From Lithodes maja (lineage: Eukaryota > Arthropoda > Malacostraca > Decapoda > Lithodidae), in assembly GCA_037953745.1 (NCBI GenBank), contig JBAKBP010000185.1, positions 124,001-188,000 of the forward strand: a stretch of DNA of 64,000 nucleotides, written 5' to 3'. Made by a program: the position numbers and the translations under genes. Below are positions 22,331 through 32,912 of the stretch, one piece after another. Position 1 is the first letter of the stretch. Each line of letters opens with the position of its first letter. The notes under the pieces were generated by a model, which saw nothing but the letters and a program-made list of their open reading frames with translations, made no database searches and was not told the origin of the DNA.

Positions 22331-23831
22331 AAAGAAAGTAACTGAAAGACTGAGAAATATATAATCTCAAAGACTGAAGAGCAATGCAGAGAACATATTG
22401 TAGACTAGATGACATTAAGACTATAAGATACAAACATATACTACCGTCGGCATTTATCACAATACTGTACTGTCCTAATACCACAATTCACTGAAGCATA
22501 CAGTATACTGCTGCTTATCACAATACACACTAGGAAGTACATTATACCCTGGTCTATCCATACAATAATGCACAATTAAAAAAAACATAGTGTAGTGGAC
22601 TGGATCCTCTATTTCTCATAACCAATGCCAACTTTTTTTTTGTCATCATACATGTACAGTACAGTACTTATTTGTTTTTATATCGAGGTTGGTGAAAATG
22701 TGAGGTAATAACTGTGTCCTATATTCAACACTGTCATCCTCTCACAGGCCACTGACAAAAGTCAACCTTTCTCTCTATGCAGATCTTGCATACCAGTGCA
22801 GCTCTACACAAAGAGACAGGAACAGTTTCCATCACTTACCATGGTGATGGTTTGACTAAGCTGGGTGGCGACCATAATAGGTGAAAGTGTGGATATATTA
22901 ACTAAATTGTGGCCCAATAGAGAACCACTGTTAACCACACTGTCCCAAATTATCAAGAGGCAGTAAGGTGATCCAGGAGCCAAAAGTGTAACCTCTGGGG
23001 GGACCAAAGTTAACATACACATGCAGGTTTGTCAAGTACTGTTACTATACATGTATCCCTATCTTTTATAATCAATTACGGTACTGATTTGTGTGTGGGT
23101 TTTAAGCAGATCCACTGCTAACATGTATTTCTTACCTACTTAACTTAAAAGGTAGATTACTGCCTGGAAATTAAGCGTACCAGGATTACATTTATGGCTG
23201 GGACTATATTTAAACAGTCATATAATTGATGACTTAATTGAAGTTATTTGTGTATGTAAGTAGTGGCACTGATTTATGATGACACATACATCAACATATA
23301 TATTTAGTTATTCTGAATTAAAACTAGCCTAAGAGTGCAAGCTATTCCAGAGGTTAAGACAAATTCCCAAAACACTCTTACTTTTCAACAAGACTGTTTT
23401 ACATTTTCATGTTTAGTACAATTCTTCCTGCACAATAATATAATGCCAATGTACACCAGTACAATGTACACCAGTGCTCTTTAAAATGACAAGAATAGTA
23501 TAAGAAATGGCACAGTATCTATGAAAGAAATTGGTAGATTAAGATTCTAATCGTATACATCATTGAGATAATGCTACTGGTGTAAATAATAATATTAGTA
23601 TCTAATGCGTACAGCACACAATAAACCTGACTTACAGCTATTAACAAACCACCAATACTCCATTACAGTATATCCTACAGTTCCCTGTATATGATGTGTA
23701 ATATTGACAGTATTACGGCACTAGACACTTTGAGCAAATACAACAGGTACAGGTAAACCTACATCAAGTATAGTGGAATGTCTCTTAGTTTATAAACTAA
23801 TAAATTGATTTACAATATTTTATAATCTTAG
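22331..23831. other. No gene
   Basis: AT-rich DNA; small direct repeat 'agtacaatgtacaccagt' near 23455-23480. No coding or RNA feature recognised. Confidence 0.5.
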
Positions 23832-24011
23832 TACAGTAAACTTCCATTAATCCGAAGGGCAGCGGACCGGCCCTCGTTCGGATTAGTGGATTTTTCGGAT
23901 TATCGGACTTTACCCCTATGAACCTGTGTATGACAAAAACATTGAGGCATTAGGCCACCCAAATGACACAATGGTGCACACACATTTTTTTACTCTAGAG
24001 TAATAGACACA

Positions 24012-25124
24012 GTGGACAAGAGGGAAGGATGGGTAGACTGTGCCTACCTAGACTTTAAAAAGGCATTTGACAAAGTTCCACACAAGAGATTGCTGTGGAA
24101 ATTAAAACATGAGGGAAAAGTAGGAGACAAACTGCTGAAATGGATGGAGAGCTACCTTAGCGGAAGACAGATGAGAACAACAGTAAGGGGGAAATCGTCA
24201 AACTGGACTCAAATTACGAGTGGGGTACCACAAGGATCTGTCCTAGCCCCAATCATGTTTCTAATATTTGTAAATGACTTACCTGAGGGACTAACAAGCT
24301 ACATGAGCATGTTTGCGGACGATGCTAAACTGCTTAAAACGATCAGAACCCAGGAGGATTGCCTTGAGCTCCAAGCAGATTTGCAAAAGATCCATGAATG
24401 GAGCATCAAATGGAATATGGAGTTCAATGCAGGGAAATGTAAGACTCTAGAAATGGGTAAAAGCAAGTACAGACCTAGAAAAGATTATAAACTAGGAAAC
24501 GAAGTGATTCCCAAAGCAGAAAAAGAAAAAGACTTGGGGATAGAATTTAAGGATAACATGTCTCCAGAAAGCCACGTAAATAAGATAGTGAGAGAATCAC
24601 TAGCACTATTGGCAAATATCAGGATGTCTTTCAATTATCTTAATGAAAACACCATGAAACAAATAATAACGGCAATAATAAGACCCAGGATGGAATATGC
24701 ATCTGTAGTGTGGTCCCCTCACATGAAGAAACATATCCACAAAATTGAGAGGGTACAGAGAGCAGCTACGAGGATGATCCCAGGTTTGGAAAATTTGGAG
24801 TACCAGGAGAGGCTCGAGAGATTGAATCTACCTACACTGGAACAGAGAAGGAAACGAGGACAGCAAATTCAGATATACAAATGTGTTAGAGGTATTGACA
24901 AAATCGACCAAGAAAACTTCATAGAGAGGGATAGAGGTGAGAGAACAAGAGGTCACGGCTACAAACTAAAAGTGCTTAATAGTAAATCTGATCTGAAAAG
25001 TAAAAGATTTCCTACCAACTCGATTAGTGGGTGGAACAAATTGCCAGCCGAAGTTGTGTCTGCACCATCAGTGCATAGTTTCAAAGCACGGTATGACAAA
25101 CATATCTTAGGAGGCGGGAATTAA
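24012..25124 (+). CDS. CR1-like non-LTR reverse transcriptase, 5'-truncated
   Basis: A 370-codon open frame encoding the palm and thumb of a LINE reverse transcriptase. 'CAYLDFKKAFDKVPH' carries motif A; 'TSGVPQGSVLAPIMFLIFVN' is motif B; 'SMFADDAKLL' holds the catalytic Asp pair; 'KEKDLGIEF' and 'IRPRMEYASVVWSPH' are the usual thumb signatures; it ends with 'FPTNSISGWNKLPAEVV', the standard C-terminus of these elements. The N-terminal fingers and endonuclease are missing, so it begins where target-primed reverse transcription stopped. The remaining frame has no stop or shift, which suggests a fairly recent insertion. The ATG at 24012 is only the first Met. The 3' end has two 'tacaactagtgtaag' repeats (about 25149-25178), typical of CR1/L2-type tails. 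Confidence 0.88.
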   Translation: MDKREGWVDCAYLDFKKAFDKVPHKRLLWKLKHEGKVGDKLLKWMESYLSGRQMRTTVRGKSSNWTQITSGVPQGSVLAPIMFLIFVNDLPEGLTSYMSMFADDAKLLKTIRTQEDCLELQADLQKIHEWSIKWNMEFNAGKCKTLEMGKSKYRPRKDYKLGNEVIPKAEKEKDLGIEFKDNMSPESHVNKIVRESLALLANIRMSFNYLNENTMKQIITAIIRPRMEYASVVWSPHMKKHIHKIERVQRAATRMIPGLENLEYQERLERLNLPTLEQRRKRGQQIQIYKCVRGIDKIDQENFIERDRGERTRGHGYKLKVLNSKSDLKSKRFPTNSISGWNKLPAEVVSAPSVHSFKARYDKHILGGGN

Positions 25125-25184
25125 CGAGCATGCTCACTCCCGCAAATACAACTAGTGTAAGTACAACTAGTGTAAGTACATATA

Positions 25185-25828
25185 TCATATGTTCATGAAA
25201 TCACTTCAAAAGTTTACCATTGTCATTGTAGCCTATTACCTACTTCAAAACATTCAGATTAATGGTCAAAGGAATCTGCTGATATAAACGTACACCATAT
25301 GTCCGCATCGTCTTCCTCTTCTTCTTCTTCCGTCTACTAGCGAGTTTGTCTTGCTCTTGAAGATCAGATCAGATGTGGTTCGGGAAGTAATGCCTTAACA
25401 ACGGCACTTCCCTGAGAGGTTCTTGTAATTTTCCTTTGTGATTTTCCTTTTGTGACGCGCTCTGTTATATTATATTGTATTGAAAGCACCCTTGTCTTGT
25501 TGTTTTGAAAGCACCCTTGGGATGCTCCGATCACTGAACTATAAATAGTAGCGTATCGGAACGTCCAAAGGTGCGTTTTCAAGCTCAAGAAAGGTGCGTT
25601 TTCAAGCTCAAGACTGAATGCGCTTGCAGAAAATGCGGTGCAAGCCAGTAGCGCATCGGAGCGTCCCAAGGATGCTTTCAAGAGCAAAACAAACTCTCTA
25701 GCAGACGATGTGGTGTTTACGTTTATATCAGTAGCTTCCTTTGACCATTAATCTGAATGTTTTGAAGTAGGTAATAGGCTACAATGACAATGGTAAACTT
25801 TTAAAGTGAATTCATGAACATATGATAT
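25185..25828. mobile_element. Long-inverted-repeat MITE
   Basis: Arms of about 105 bp (25185-25292 and 25720-25828; 'attaatggtcaaaggaatct' and its complement) around a core with repeated 'cggaacgtccaaaggtgcg' type units near 25440-25680. No transposase; superfamily unknown. Confidence 0.65.
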
Positions 25829-25998
25829 GTGTGTGCTCCATTATGTGTCATTTGAGTGGACTAATGCCTCAAAAGGGGACTTTGGGACTTCTTGAAATTC
25901 GGACCATCGGGTGAATTCGGATTTGGCCTCAAATTGAAAAATTCGGACTATTGGGAGATTCGAATCATCGGTCGTCGGATTAAAGGACTTTTACTGTA

Positions 25999-26231
25999 AT
26001 AATAATAATAATACCCACTCAGCTTTCAATAAGTCATGAATAATTACATATAACTAATGAAGCATGCCTAATACTATCTAGTAGAAGGCCAAAAAGCTGC
26101 AATACTAGATAAATCATACACATAAAATAATAATGCCAATATTGAACTTAAATCCAGTAAAAAAAATATGCAAGTATAAATATACAGTAAGTAGTTTGGT
26201 AAAAACAAGATACAATCTATACACCTATAGA
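25999..26231. other. Short spacer; no feature
   Basis: AT-rich, with (AAT)n at about 25999-26012. Confidence 0.5.
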
Positions 26232-26571
26232 TACAGTAGGGTCTCACATAAAACAAGTTTATGGTCGATAAACGAGGGCATTTTATGCGATTTCGTTTTA
26301 TGTGAACACAGCATTTTGGTGGCGCAATATTGTCAATGTTCACTGTAAGCGAAAATTTTCGTACAAAGCGAACGATATTTCGTACGTTTTGTACGATATT
26401 TCGGCGCTCTATATGAAAAACTCCTCGGATTTGCCCCACTTTGGCGGCGGACTCGTTTTATGTGATCACATTCGTTCTGATCAAAATTAAATATTAATAC
26501 AGTATTTTAGGTCGGTCGTTTTAATCGAGACTCGTTTTATGCGAACACGTTTTATGCGGGACCCTACTGTA
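26232..26571. mobile_element. Tigger/pogo-type MITE (CAGTAGGG family), copy 2
   Basis: 336 bp copy (26234-26569) of the element at 21950-22289, same termini, again flanked by TA; no coding potential. Confidence 0.88.
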
Positions 26572-26629
26572 CATCTATAGTAGGCCTTAGGTCAGGTAGT
26601 ATAGATTTATAGCCACCTATACATCAATA

Positions 26630-26634
26630 ATGAA

Positions 26635-26680
<46 letters not shown>

Positions 26681-26800
26681 CTGTATATACAGTATATATA
26701 TATATATATACAGTATATATTATATAATAATTATATATACTGTATATATATTAAAAAACAAAAATTATATATACTGTATATATAAACGATAATAATAATG
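26630..26800. repeat. Poly-A and (TA)n tract
   Basis: About 19 A residues followed by (TA)n broken by 'ctgtatatacagta' palindromes. Confidence 0.9.
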
Positions 26801-26869
26801 GTTATTAAATTGTATGTTCTGCCCACATTCTTTGTCTTAGTTTATAATAGCCTATAGAGCTTTAGAAGG

Positions 26870-27310
26870 GGTGCATGGCAATTAGAGAAGAAATAAAAGA
26901 CAATGTGATGTAGAAATATATTGCCCAGGGAGGAAATATGGCTAGGAAGGAGACAATGGAGAGAGATATATGGAAGAGGAAGGGCAAAAGAGAAGCAAAA
27001 GATGAAGAAGAAGGTAGGAAGGATGAAAGAAAGGATGATGGAGGAAGATGAGAACAAATATGGGTGGATAGAAGAGGTGGGAAAAGGTAGGGATGGAAGA
27101 AAGGGGAAAAATATATGTCTATGTGAGGGTAGGATGTATGAGGAGAGAGGCCGGATGAGAAGGATGGAAAAGACATGAGAGAAGAGAGAGATAGAGGACT
27201 ATGTGAGGGTAGGGAGTATGAGGAGAGAGGACAAGCAGAGAGAAGGATGTAGAAAGAAAACTACAGTACAGTACTCGGGGACACAAAAAGAATAGAGAGG
27301 GATGTGGGTA
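26870..27310 (+). repeat. Purine-rich tract
   Basis: About 440 bp dominated by A and G on the plus strand, with an imperfect ~83 bp duplication ('ctatgtgagggtaggatgta' at about 27119 and 'ctatgtgagggtagggagta' at about 27202). The open frames on either strand are a composition effect. Confidence 0.75.
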
Positions 27311-27473
27311 GAGGTAGAACGACAAGAAAGTTAATAGTTGTGTGTAAGTATCTATCTATCTACCAATTGATATTTTCACCCATCTATACCATCAAACTAA
27401 CCACAGCTCTCCCACCCCCCAATACACACATACACACATTTTATATACAGTATATATATATACAGTACTGTAT

Positions 27474-28374
27474 ATATATATTAGAGATGGACCGAATATT
27501 CGTTTCGTATTCGTATATCCGAATATTCGCTATGTTTTTCAATATTCGTATTCGTATTCGTATTCCCATTTCCATTCATAGCAATTCGCAAATATGCGAA
27601 TATGTTCACGAAACCAATAGAATATATACAAAAATGTTAAATATTAAATTTTAAAGTTAACACAAACGAATAAATAACAGTGTAGATGTGCGTTGGGGCC
27701 GCTAAAGTGGAATAAAGGAGGACTGAGCAGTGTTGCTACTTAACTATATTTAATAGTACCAGATCAAACTAGTGAAAAGTACCAAATTATATTAAAGTGG
27801 AATCACTGCCCGGTAAACGAACGTGTGCTGGACGCCTGGACCTGGACATTTGAACCGCCGCAATATTGCCATTTCAGACATATCCAATGTAATAGCATGT
27901 CACTAAAATATATTACATCATATTTCCTCACTGATTTCGTATTTAGTACCAGATATGGACTATTTTATTGGAAAATGTATAAATGTACTTGAGAGAATCA
28001 AATGTACCAAATCTGGTACTTTAGTACCAACAAAGTGGCAACACTGGGACTGAGGACTGGATACATAGACAATTGAAATGGATTTAATTTCAATTATTCA
28101 ATTTTCTATGGTTGAACTCTTACAATATATTAAACAATAATTCATACAGTTCATTTATATTTAAGAAATTACACATTCACATCGCCATTAACTTCTGGTA
28201 ATTAATTTCATAGTAATTTAATTAAAGTTTGTTGGTGACATAAAAATAATTACCAGTTCTTGAAGGATGAAATAAGGATTGAAATATTCGCTATTCGTAT
28301 TCGCAAATTTTATAACAAAATATTCGTATTCGTAAATAGTGAAAATTGATATTCGTTCCATCTCTAATATATAT
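27474..28374. mobile_element. hAT-like MITE with 8 bp TSD
   Basis: Termini TAGAGATGGACCGAATAT (27482) and, in reverse, TAGAGATGGAACGAATAT (ending 28366), flanked by atatatat on both sides (27474-27481 and 28367-28374). Eight-bp TSD and a TAGAGATG terminus suit hAT. The TSD lies in low-complexity DNA, so it is weaker than it looks. Subterminal 'attcgtattcg' repeats fill both ends; no transposase. Confidence 0.7.
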
Positions 28375-28408
28375 ACACACACATATAGTACAAACATACA
28401 AACTGTAC

Positions 28409-28409
<1 letters not shown>

Positions 28410-28452
<43 letters not shown>
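28410..28452. repeat. (GA)n microsatellite
   Basis: About 20 GA units. Confidence 0.95.
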
Positions 28453-28456
<4 letters not shown>

Positions 28457-28524
28457 ATATATACAGTACTGGTAAGACATGATAGATAGGGGGTCAAGCT
28501 ACTTATGATTAGTCTCCATAATTA

Positions 28525-28741
28525 GCCCCTCAACTTTCTCTTCATAATTGCTGAGGGGCACAGGGCCCTGGGTGGGGCTTTGGTTTCCCGGGCATTTCCG
28601 CACCCTCCTCAGCTCCCCGCCATGGAGTGGCTTCGGTCACCCAGGCAGGGAGGGTTCTGTGGGGGGCGCTCGGTTATGGCCTTGGCCTTGTTCGGAGCTT
28701 TGGGGCTGTTCGGCCAGGCAGCTTGGGGAACAACAACAACA
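28525..28741 (+). mobile_element. CAA-tailed SINE, 5'-truncated
   Basis: Starts at 'gcccctcaactttctctt', matching about 2817 of the full copy, and ends 'ggggaacaacaacaac'. It lacks ~10 bases ('tttattgtgg') found in the middle of the full copy. No clear target duplication. Confidence 0.8.
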
Positions 28742-30556
28742 AAGTCTTCAGTTCCATGCAAGCATGGAACCACCCCAAATGCCCCAAAGCAACCTTTCAG
28801 GGCAAGAGAAGCTATTCCAGATACTAGATTTGGCACTCTGGTGTAGTAGCTACCATAAGGCTGAAACGGACCAAATACGATGAACGGTGGCCCTGACTTA
28901 CGTCATCTCCCTTTTAGTTGCCTCTTACGACACTGCTAACTGTCGTCAGCAGACACGTGGCGCAAATCCTTAAATTTCCTCTGCCACATGGGTAGAGGCC
29001 CCCCTAACCAACTGGGGAAAGAAGGCATGAAGAACACAATACCATTATATAACAAAATTACTGTACAGTATATCAACTGTTCTTTAGTGGCCTTTATTTA
29101 ATACCATGTAATGTATATCTTGTCATGTCTATATACAGTACATAATATGTACAGGTAGTATAATTATGTAGTATATATTATATACTGTATATATAAACCA
29201 TCGTCATAAAGCTCTTCCAATATTTTAAAGAAAAAATAGTTATAAATGCTATCATAAAGATTAAATATTAAAATTACATATAATCTGATAAACTGTTGCA
29301 TAAAATATTTACAAATATGAAAAGTAAAAGATTAAATTATAGCCGAAGCAATACCAAGTTCATAAAGGCCACAGGTATGAAGGCTATTGTTATGGTTTGG
29401 TAGAGTGGTGGGTAAGGGAGGCTGGTCTGGCTTCTTTTCATAGTAGTTCTATAGAAGCTATAAGGCCTGTATATAATCTATGGCTAGTAGCTTAGTTTAT
29501 AGTGATTTCTGGATACAAATAATACTTTGTTGATACAGTAGGCTATAAGCTGTACTGTATTGCAAAGGCACAATTCTGTTATGTTGTTCTTAGGGTTGTG
29601 ATGTGCAATGTACACAGAGTAGGAATCTCCAGATATTTGTACAGGCGTTATTAGCGTTTGGACAGCTTTTGTATGTTTTTTTTGTTTTTTTTATTGAAAG
29701 AATGTAGAGAGGGGAGAAGTGGTGTTGGAGAGAGGAAGCTGTTGGAGTTTCTGTTATAGTTTGGTGGGTTGGCTGATCAAAAGTTTACAGTTGGAGTCTT
29801 GGTTGAATTCACCTGCAGTGATGGTGTAAACTTCAGTACTTTTAAGGTAGTAGTAATATAAGTGTTTCTAATATACTAGACAGCTGCTTATACCATACTT
29901 TCCTCATATTTTTTTATTTTTCTAATTGATGCAAATTGTTTTATCAATTCAATGTTCAATTTCCCTAGCTATCTCATGCCCCACTGCTAATGGCTATCAG
30001 TTTAAATCATAATCATATTTTGGGATGAGGAATTGCTGCCAAGTTTATATGAACTAACTATTGTATTGTGGGGATGATTCCCAGTTTGTCCAGGTACTGT
30101 AATTGCAGCCGAGTAGTGTCCTGTATAGCTGTGAACAATAACTGCTATGCACCTATTTGAATCTATATCAAACCAAAACCATAGTTTACAATGGTTTATA
30201 ATATCCCAGATGCTTTTTGAACTTGGCTATAAATGATGTAATATTCAAGTTGATGTTTAGTTATCATTAACTGAATCAGTGAGTGGAGAATGTGCATCCA
30301 GAATCATGTTGATCTGGGAGGCCTGGCACCAAAGGATTCACAGCAGCCTGCAACAGAAATACTGTACAGTATGTAGTAATGAAAGGAAGTTACCGGTACA
30401 GTATGTTATTCTGTATTTGTGGGGGAAACTTATTCTTGACACTACATACAGTAATTTCCAGTCAGAAATTGGTGGAAGAAATTAGTAATAGTTTTGAGGT
30501 ACTGTACTATAGTAAGTAAGTAGTATATAATAATTTTCCTGATTGTTAATCAATTT
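28742..30556. other. No gene; AT-rich intergenic DNA
   Basis: About 1.8 kb of AT-rich DNA with many 'tactgta/tacagta' palindromes. Nothing else recognised on either strand. Confidence 0.5.
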
Positions 30557-30559
30557 ATT

Positions 30560-30858
30560 TGTTAGTAGTCTTGGAAAATCCAACGTCAAGGCTATTAACC
30601 TAATTGCAATGACGACTTGTCTATTTTGACTGCTATGTCGTCATTCCAACCGCGGTTAAAAAGAAAACGTTTAGAGTCTACTCCTTATCTTGCTCTAGGA
30701 GACATTGTACATTAACCAAAACTACCACCGAAGGTGAAAAAAGCATAGAAGAGAAGAAAAAGGGGTTTACCTTAGTTACCGCTTAAGGCCCATCCCGTGT
30801 TCCGTCATGTGCAGATCCCTGTCGAACGTGCGCATGAGCGACCCTCTCTTGTCATCAT
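30560..30858 (+). repeat. DIRS copy 1, left inverted terminal repeat
   Basis: From 'tgttagtagtcttggaaaat' to 'cgaccctctcttgtcatca'; its complement stands at 40259-40560 with very few differences. Confidence 0.9.
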
Positions 30859-30903
30859 TTTTTCACGCGCTCCATTGAATGAAGTCGCTTTTGTTGTGCT
30901 CCT

Positions 30904-32912
30904 TTAACCCTCCGACCCCGGCTAGGGAATATCGTGACTGTACTTTGTGTCCGGGGGTTTTCAGGAATTTTGGTCCCTGTTGATTCACATGTTACTCCTG
31001 AAATACATTACACAAAGTTATAAAAAAACCAGAAAAATGTAGCACAAACCTTCATGTGTAGAATGCCGTTGAGTAGAGGTCTCTAGCCCAAGTGATTGCA
31101 TAATGGTGAGCGCGGGAAGTGGAGTGATTTTTATGCGTGAAAATCATCCCGCGTTCGGATGCGTCGCCTTTGCCCAGGCCCCGGCTCGGCTAACCTACTG
31201 TTTTCTTAGCCACTCGTCGCGCAAAACCTTTTACCTCCCGGAGGCGATTTTATGTATTGATAGTGATGTTATTATAGTTATTTGGAGTCCAATTATATAA
31301 AATATGTTTATTAGGCTATGATTGTAACAAATATTTCACATTTTCACTCGATACCGTAGTTTTTATGAGTAATTGAGGTAGGTTATTGTTATATTAGGCA
31401 CTGATTATTCGTTATCACAGGTGTTTATTATACTTTGGCCATCTAATATTATGTCATGTGTCACTTTCACTTAGTTATATGCTTTGTAAACGTTTTATAT
31501 ACAATTTATTGTGTCTTTTTTCACTTATTTATATATGTTTTCATAATACATGATTTTTTTATCACAATACACCTGTACATTGTTTTATTTCCACTTGTTG
31601 CCTATATACATACATATTGTCAGTCTTTGGTACTTTCACTATGATTATTAGTTAGTACTCCTGCTTGCTGTGGTATTCAGCAAAGCACGGTATAGTACAT
31701 AGTGACACCTGGCACTCCACACACTGCATGGTGGTCTTTTTGTGCTTCCTCGGCCTCACCTGGCTGTTCCAGCAGACATGGCACCGCCTTCTGCTAATGG
31801 TGACTCCATCTCGTTCCAGAGGCAGGTAACAGAGCTTGTGCACATTTAGATACTGTGCACACTGCAGGCGGTCCTGAACGGGGCGCCCAGGTTGTGCCAC
31901 TGCCCTCTGTGGAGCTAGAGCGGGGGCAGCACGCCCACGAACTTTGGCGGCGCGCACCCTAGGGCGGCCAGGAGCGCGACGGCGCCCAGGCCCAGCCCGG
32001 CGGCCAGCCCGGCGGCCAGGGCGGCCAGGAGCACGACGGCCCTGGGCAAAGCGTCTGGGTTGAGGGTCGTCGATGTCCATAAAGTCGTCGTCATCGTCGT
32101 TGTCGTCAGAGCCGTCATCTTGCCCTGACGGTGGACCCAGGTAATCATGGCCAGAGTCATCTGTGAGGTGCCCTTCTTCTTCAGAGCCCCCCTCATAATC
32201 TCGCGGGGAACGAATGATGCGTGGGCGGCGTGTAGGTCGGCGAGGTGGGGAAGGAGTGGGTAAATAGGCCGAAAGTGGGGGGTCCTCAACCCTAGGGAGT
32301 GCTGGTGGTGGTGGGGAAGAATGGCGGGAGCCTGGGGCAACTTGGGTGGCGTGGGTAGATAAGGAAGACAATGGCGGGTCAACCTCAGCCTCCCGCTCAG
32401 CCTCACTATCATCACTTTCATCGTCATGGTCAAATCCACTAAAAAAGGCGTATCTTTCATGGATTTCGTCTAGATCGTCAAAATCTTCACTATAGTGAGA
32501 CTGATAAGACTCGGAGCTATCACTACCCAACTCATCAACACTATTTTGGCCTTCACCACGTTCATAACTCCTCAAAGCTATCTCAATACCTCCGGGAGTC
32601 AACGCATCTTGTACGTGCCTTTGCGTTAGGGCGCGACGAACATGGGCAGGCGTCGAAGGGAGCGTAGAATCGGACACAAGGGAATAACTTTTTGGGCTAG
32701 TATCCATGTTGGCGGCAGGGTAGAGACTGTTTTGGTGGCGTACATGCTGTCTGGTGGCGTCGCCTAGCGACGCCTGGTGACCACGGAGCGAAATTTTTAC
32801 GCGCGCCATTCGAAAGCACACACGCAAGCAATGGTACAGTGGTGTACCACCCGGGTTCCTCGGGCCAAAAAAAAATGGTACACACGTGTACCACCCGGGG
32901 TCTAAGGGTTAA
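30904..32912 (-). mobile_element. piggyBac element A (internally deleted), inserted in DIRS copy 1
   Basis: TTAA at 30904-30907 and 32909-32912. Inverted termini TTAACCCTCCGACCCCGG and, in reverse, TTAACCCTTAGACCCCGG. DIRS copy 2 has the empty site: 'gtgctcctttaattcaccct' at 50469-50488 against 'gtgctccTTAA' and 'TTAAttcaccct' here. Encodes a shortened transposase on the minus strand. Confidence 0.95.
31652..32707 (-). CDS. piggyBac-derived ORF lacking the catalytic core
   Basis: 351 codons from the Met at 32705-32707, chosen because it aligns with the equivalent Met of the full-length transposase at 48285-48287 ('MDTSPKSY' / 'MDSTPNSD'); an upstream in-frame extension to 32827 is less likely. 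The N-terminal part is acidic and Ser/Pro-rich, followed by an Arg/Pro/Gly-rich basic stretch. The frame then jumps straight to the C-terminal cysteine-rich domain ('CHVCWNSQVRPRKHKK', 'CVECQVSLCTIPCFAEYH'). Relative to the other copy about 440 residues, including all three catalytic Asp, are missing without loss of frame. It cannot cut DNA, but the retained Cys-rich domain is the part that binds the terminal repeats in piggyBac, so a dominant-negative role is possible (inference). Confidence 0.85.
   Translation of the reverse strand: MDTSPKSYSLVSDSTLPSTPAHVRRALTQRHVQDALTPGGIEIALRSYERGEGQNSVDELGSDSSESYQSHYSEDFDDLDEIHERYAFFSGFDHDDESDDSEAEREAEVDPPLSSLSTHATQVAPGSRHSSPPPPALPRVEDPPLSAYLPTPSPPRRPTRRPRIIRSPRDYEGGSEEEGHLTDDSGHDYLGPPSGQDDGSDDNDDDDDFMDIDDPQPRRFAQGRRAPGRPGRRAGRRAGPGRRRAPGRPRVRAAKVRGRAAPALAPQRAVAQPGRPVQDRLQCAQYLNVHKLCYLPLERDGVTISRRRCHVCWNSQVRPRKHKKTTMQCVECQVSLCTIPCFAEYHSKQEY

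Larger units (their letters stand above)
23832..25998. mobile_element. Tigger/pogo-type palindromic MITE hosting two insertions
   Basis: Arms 23834-23985 and 25829-25996 are inverted repeats of about 150 bp. Termini are CAGTAAACTTCCATTAATCC and, in reverse, CAGTAAAAGTCCTTTAATCC, with TA at both ends. The arms meet in 'aaatgacacaatggtgcaca' and its complement, so the host was a near-perfect palindrome before insertion of the CR1-like element and another inverted-repeat element. Confidence 0.82.

Noticed and set aside
26842..27325. Ser/Leu/Phe-rich minus frames
   Set aside because: Translation of the purine tract's complementary strand.
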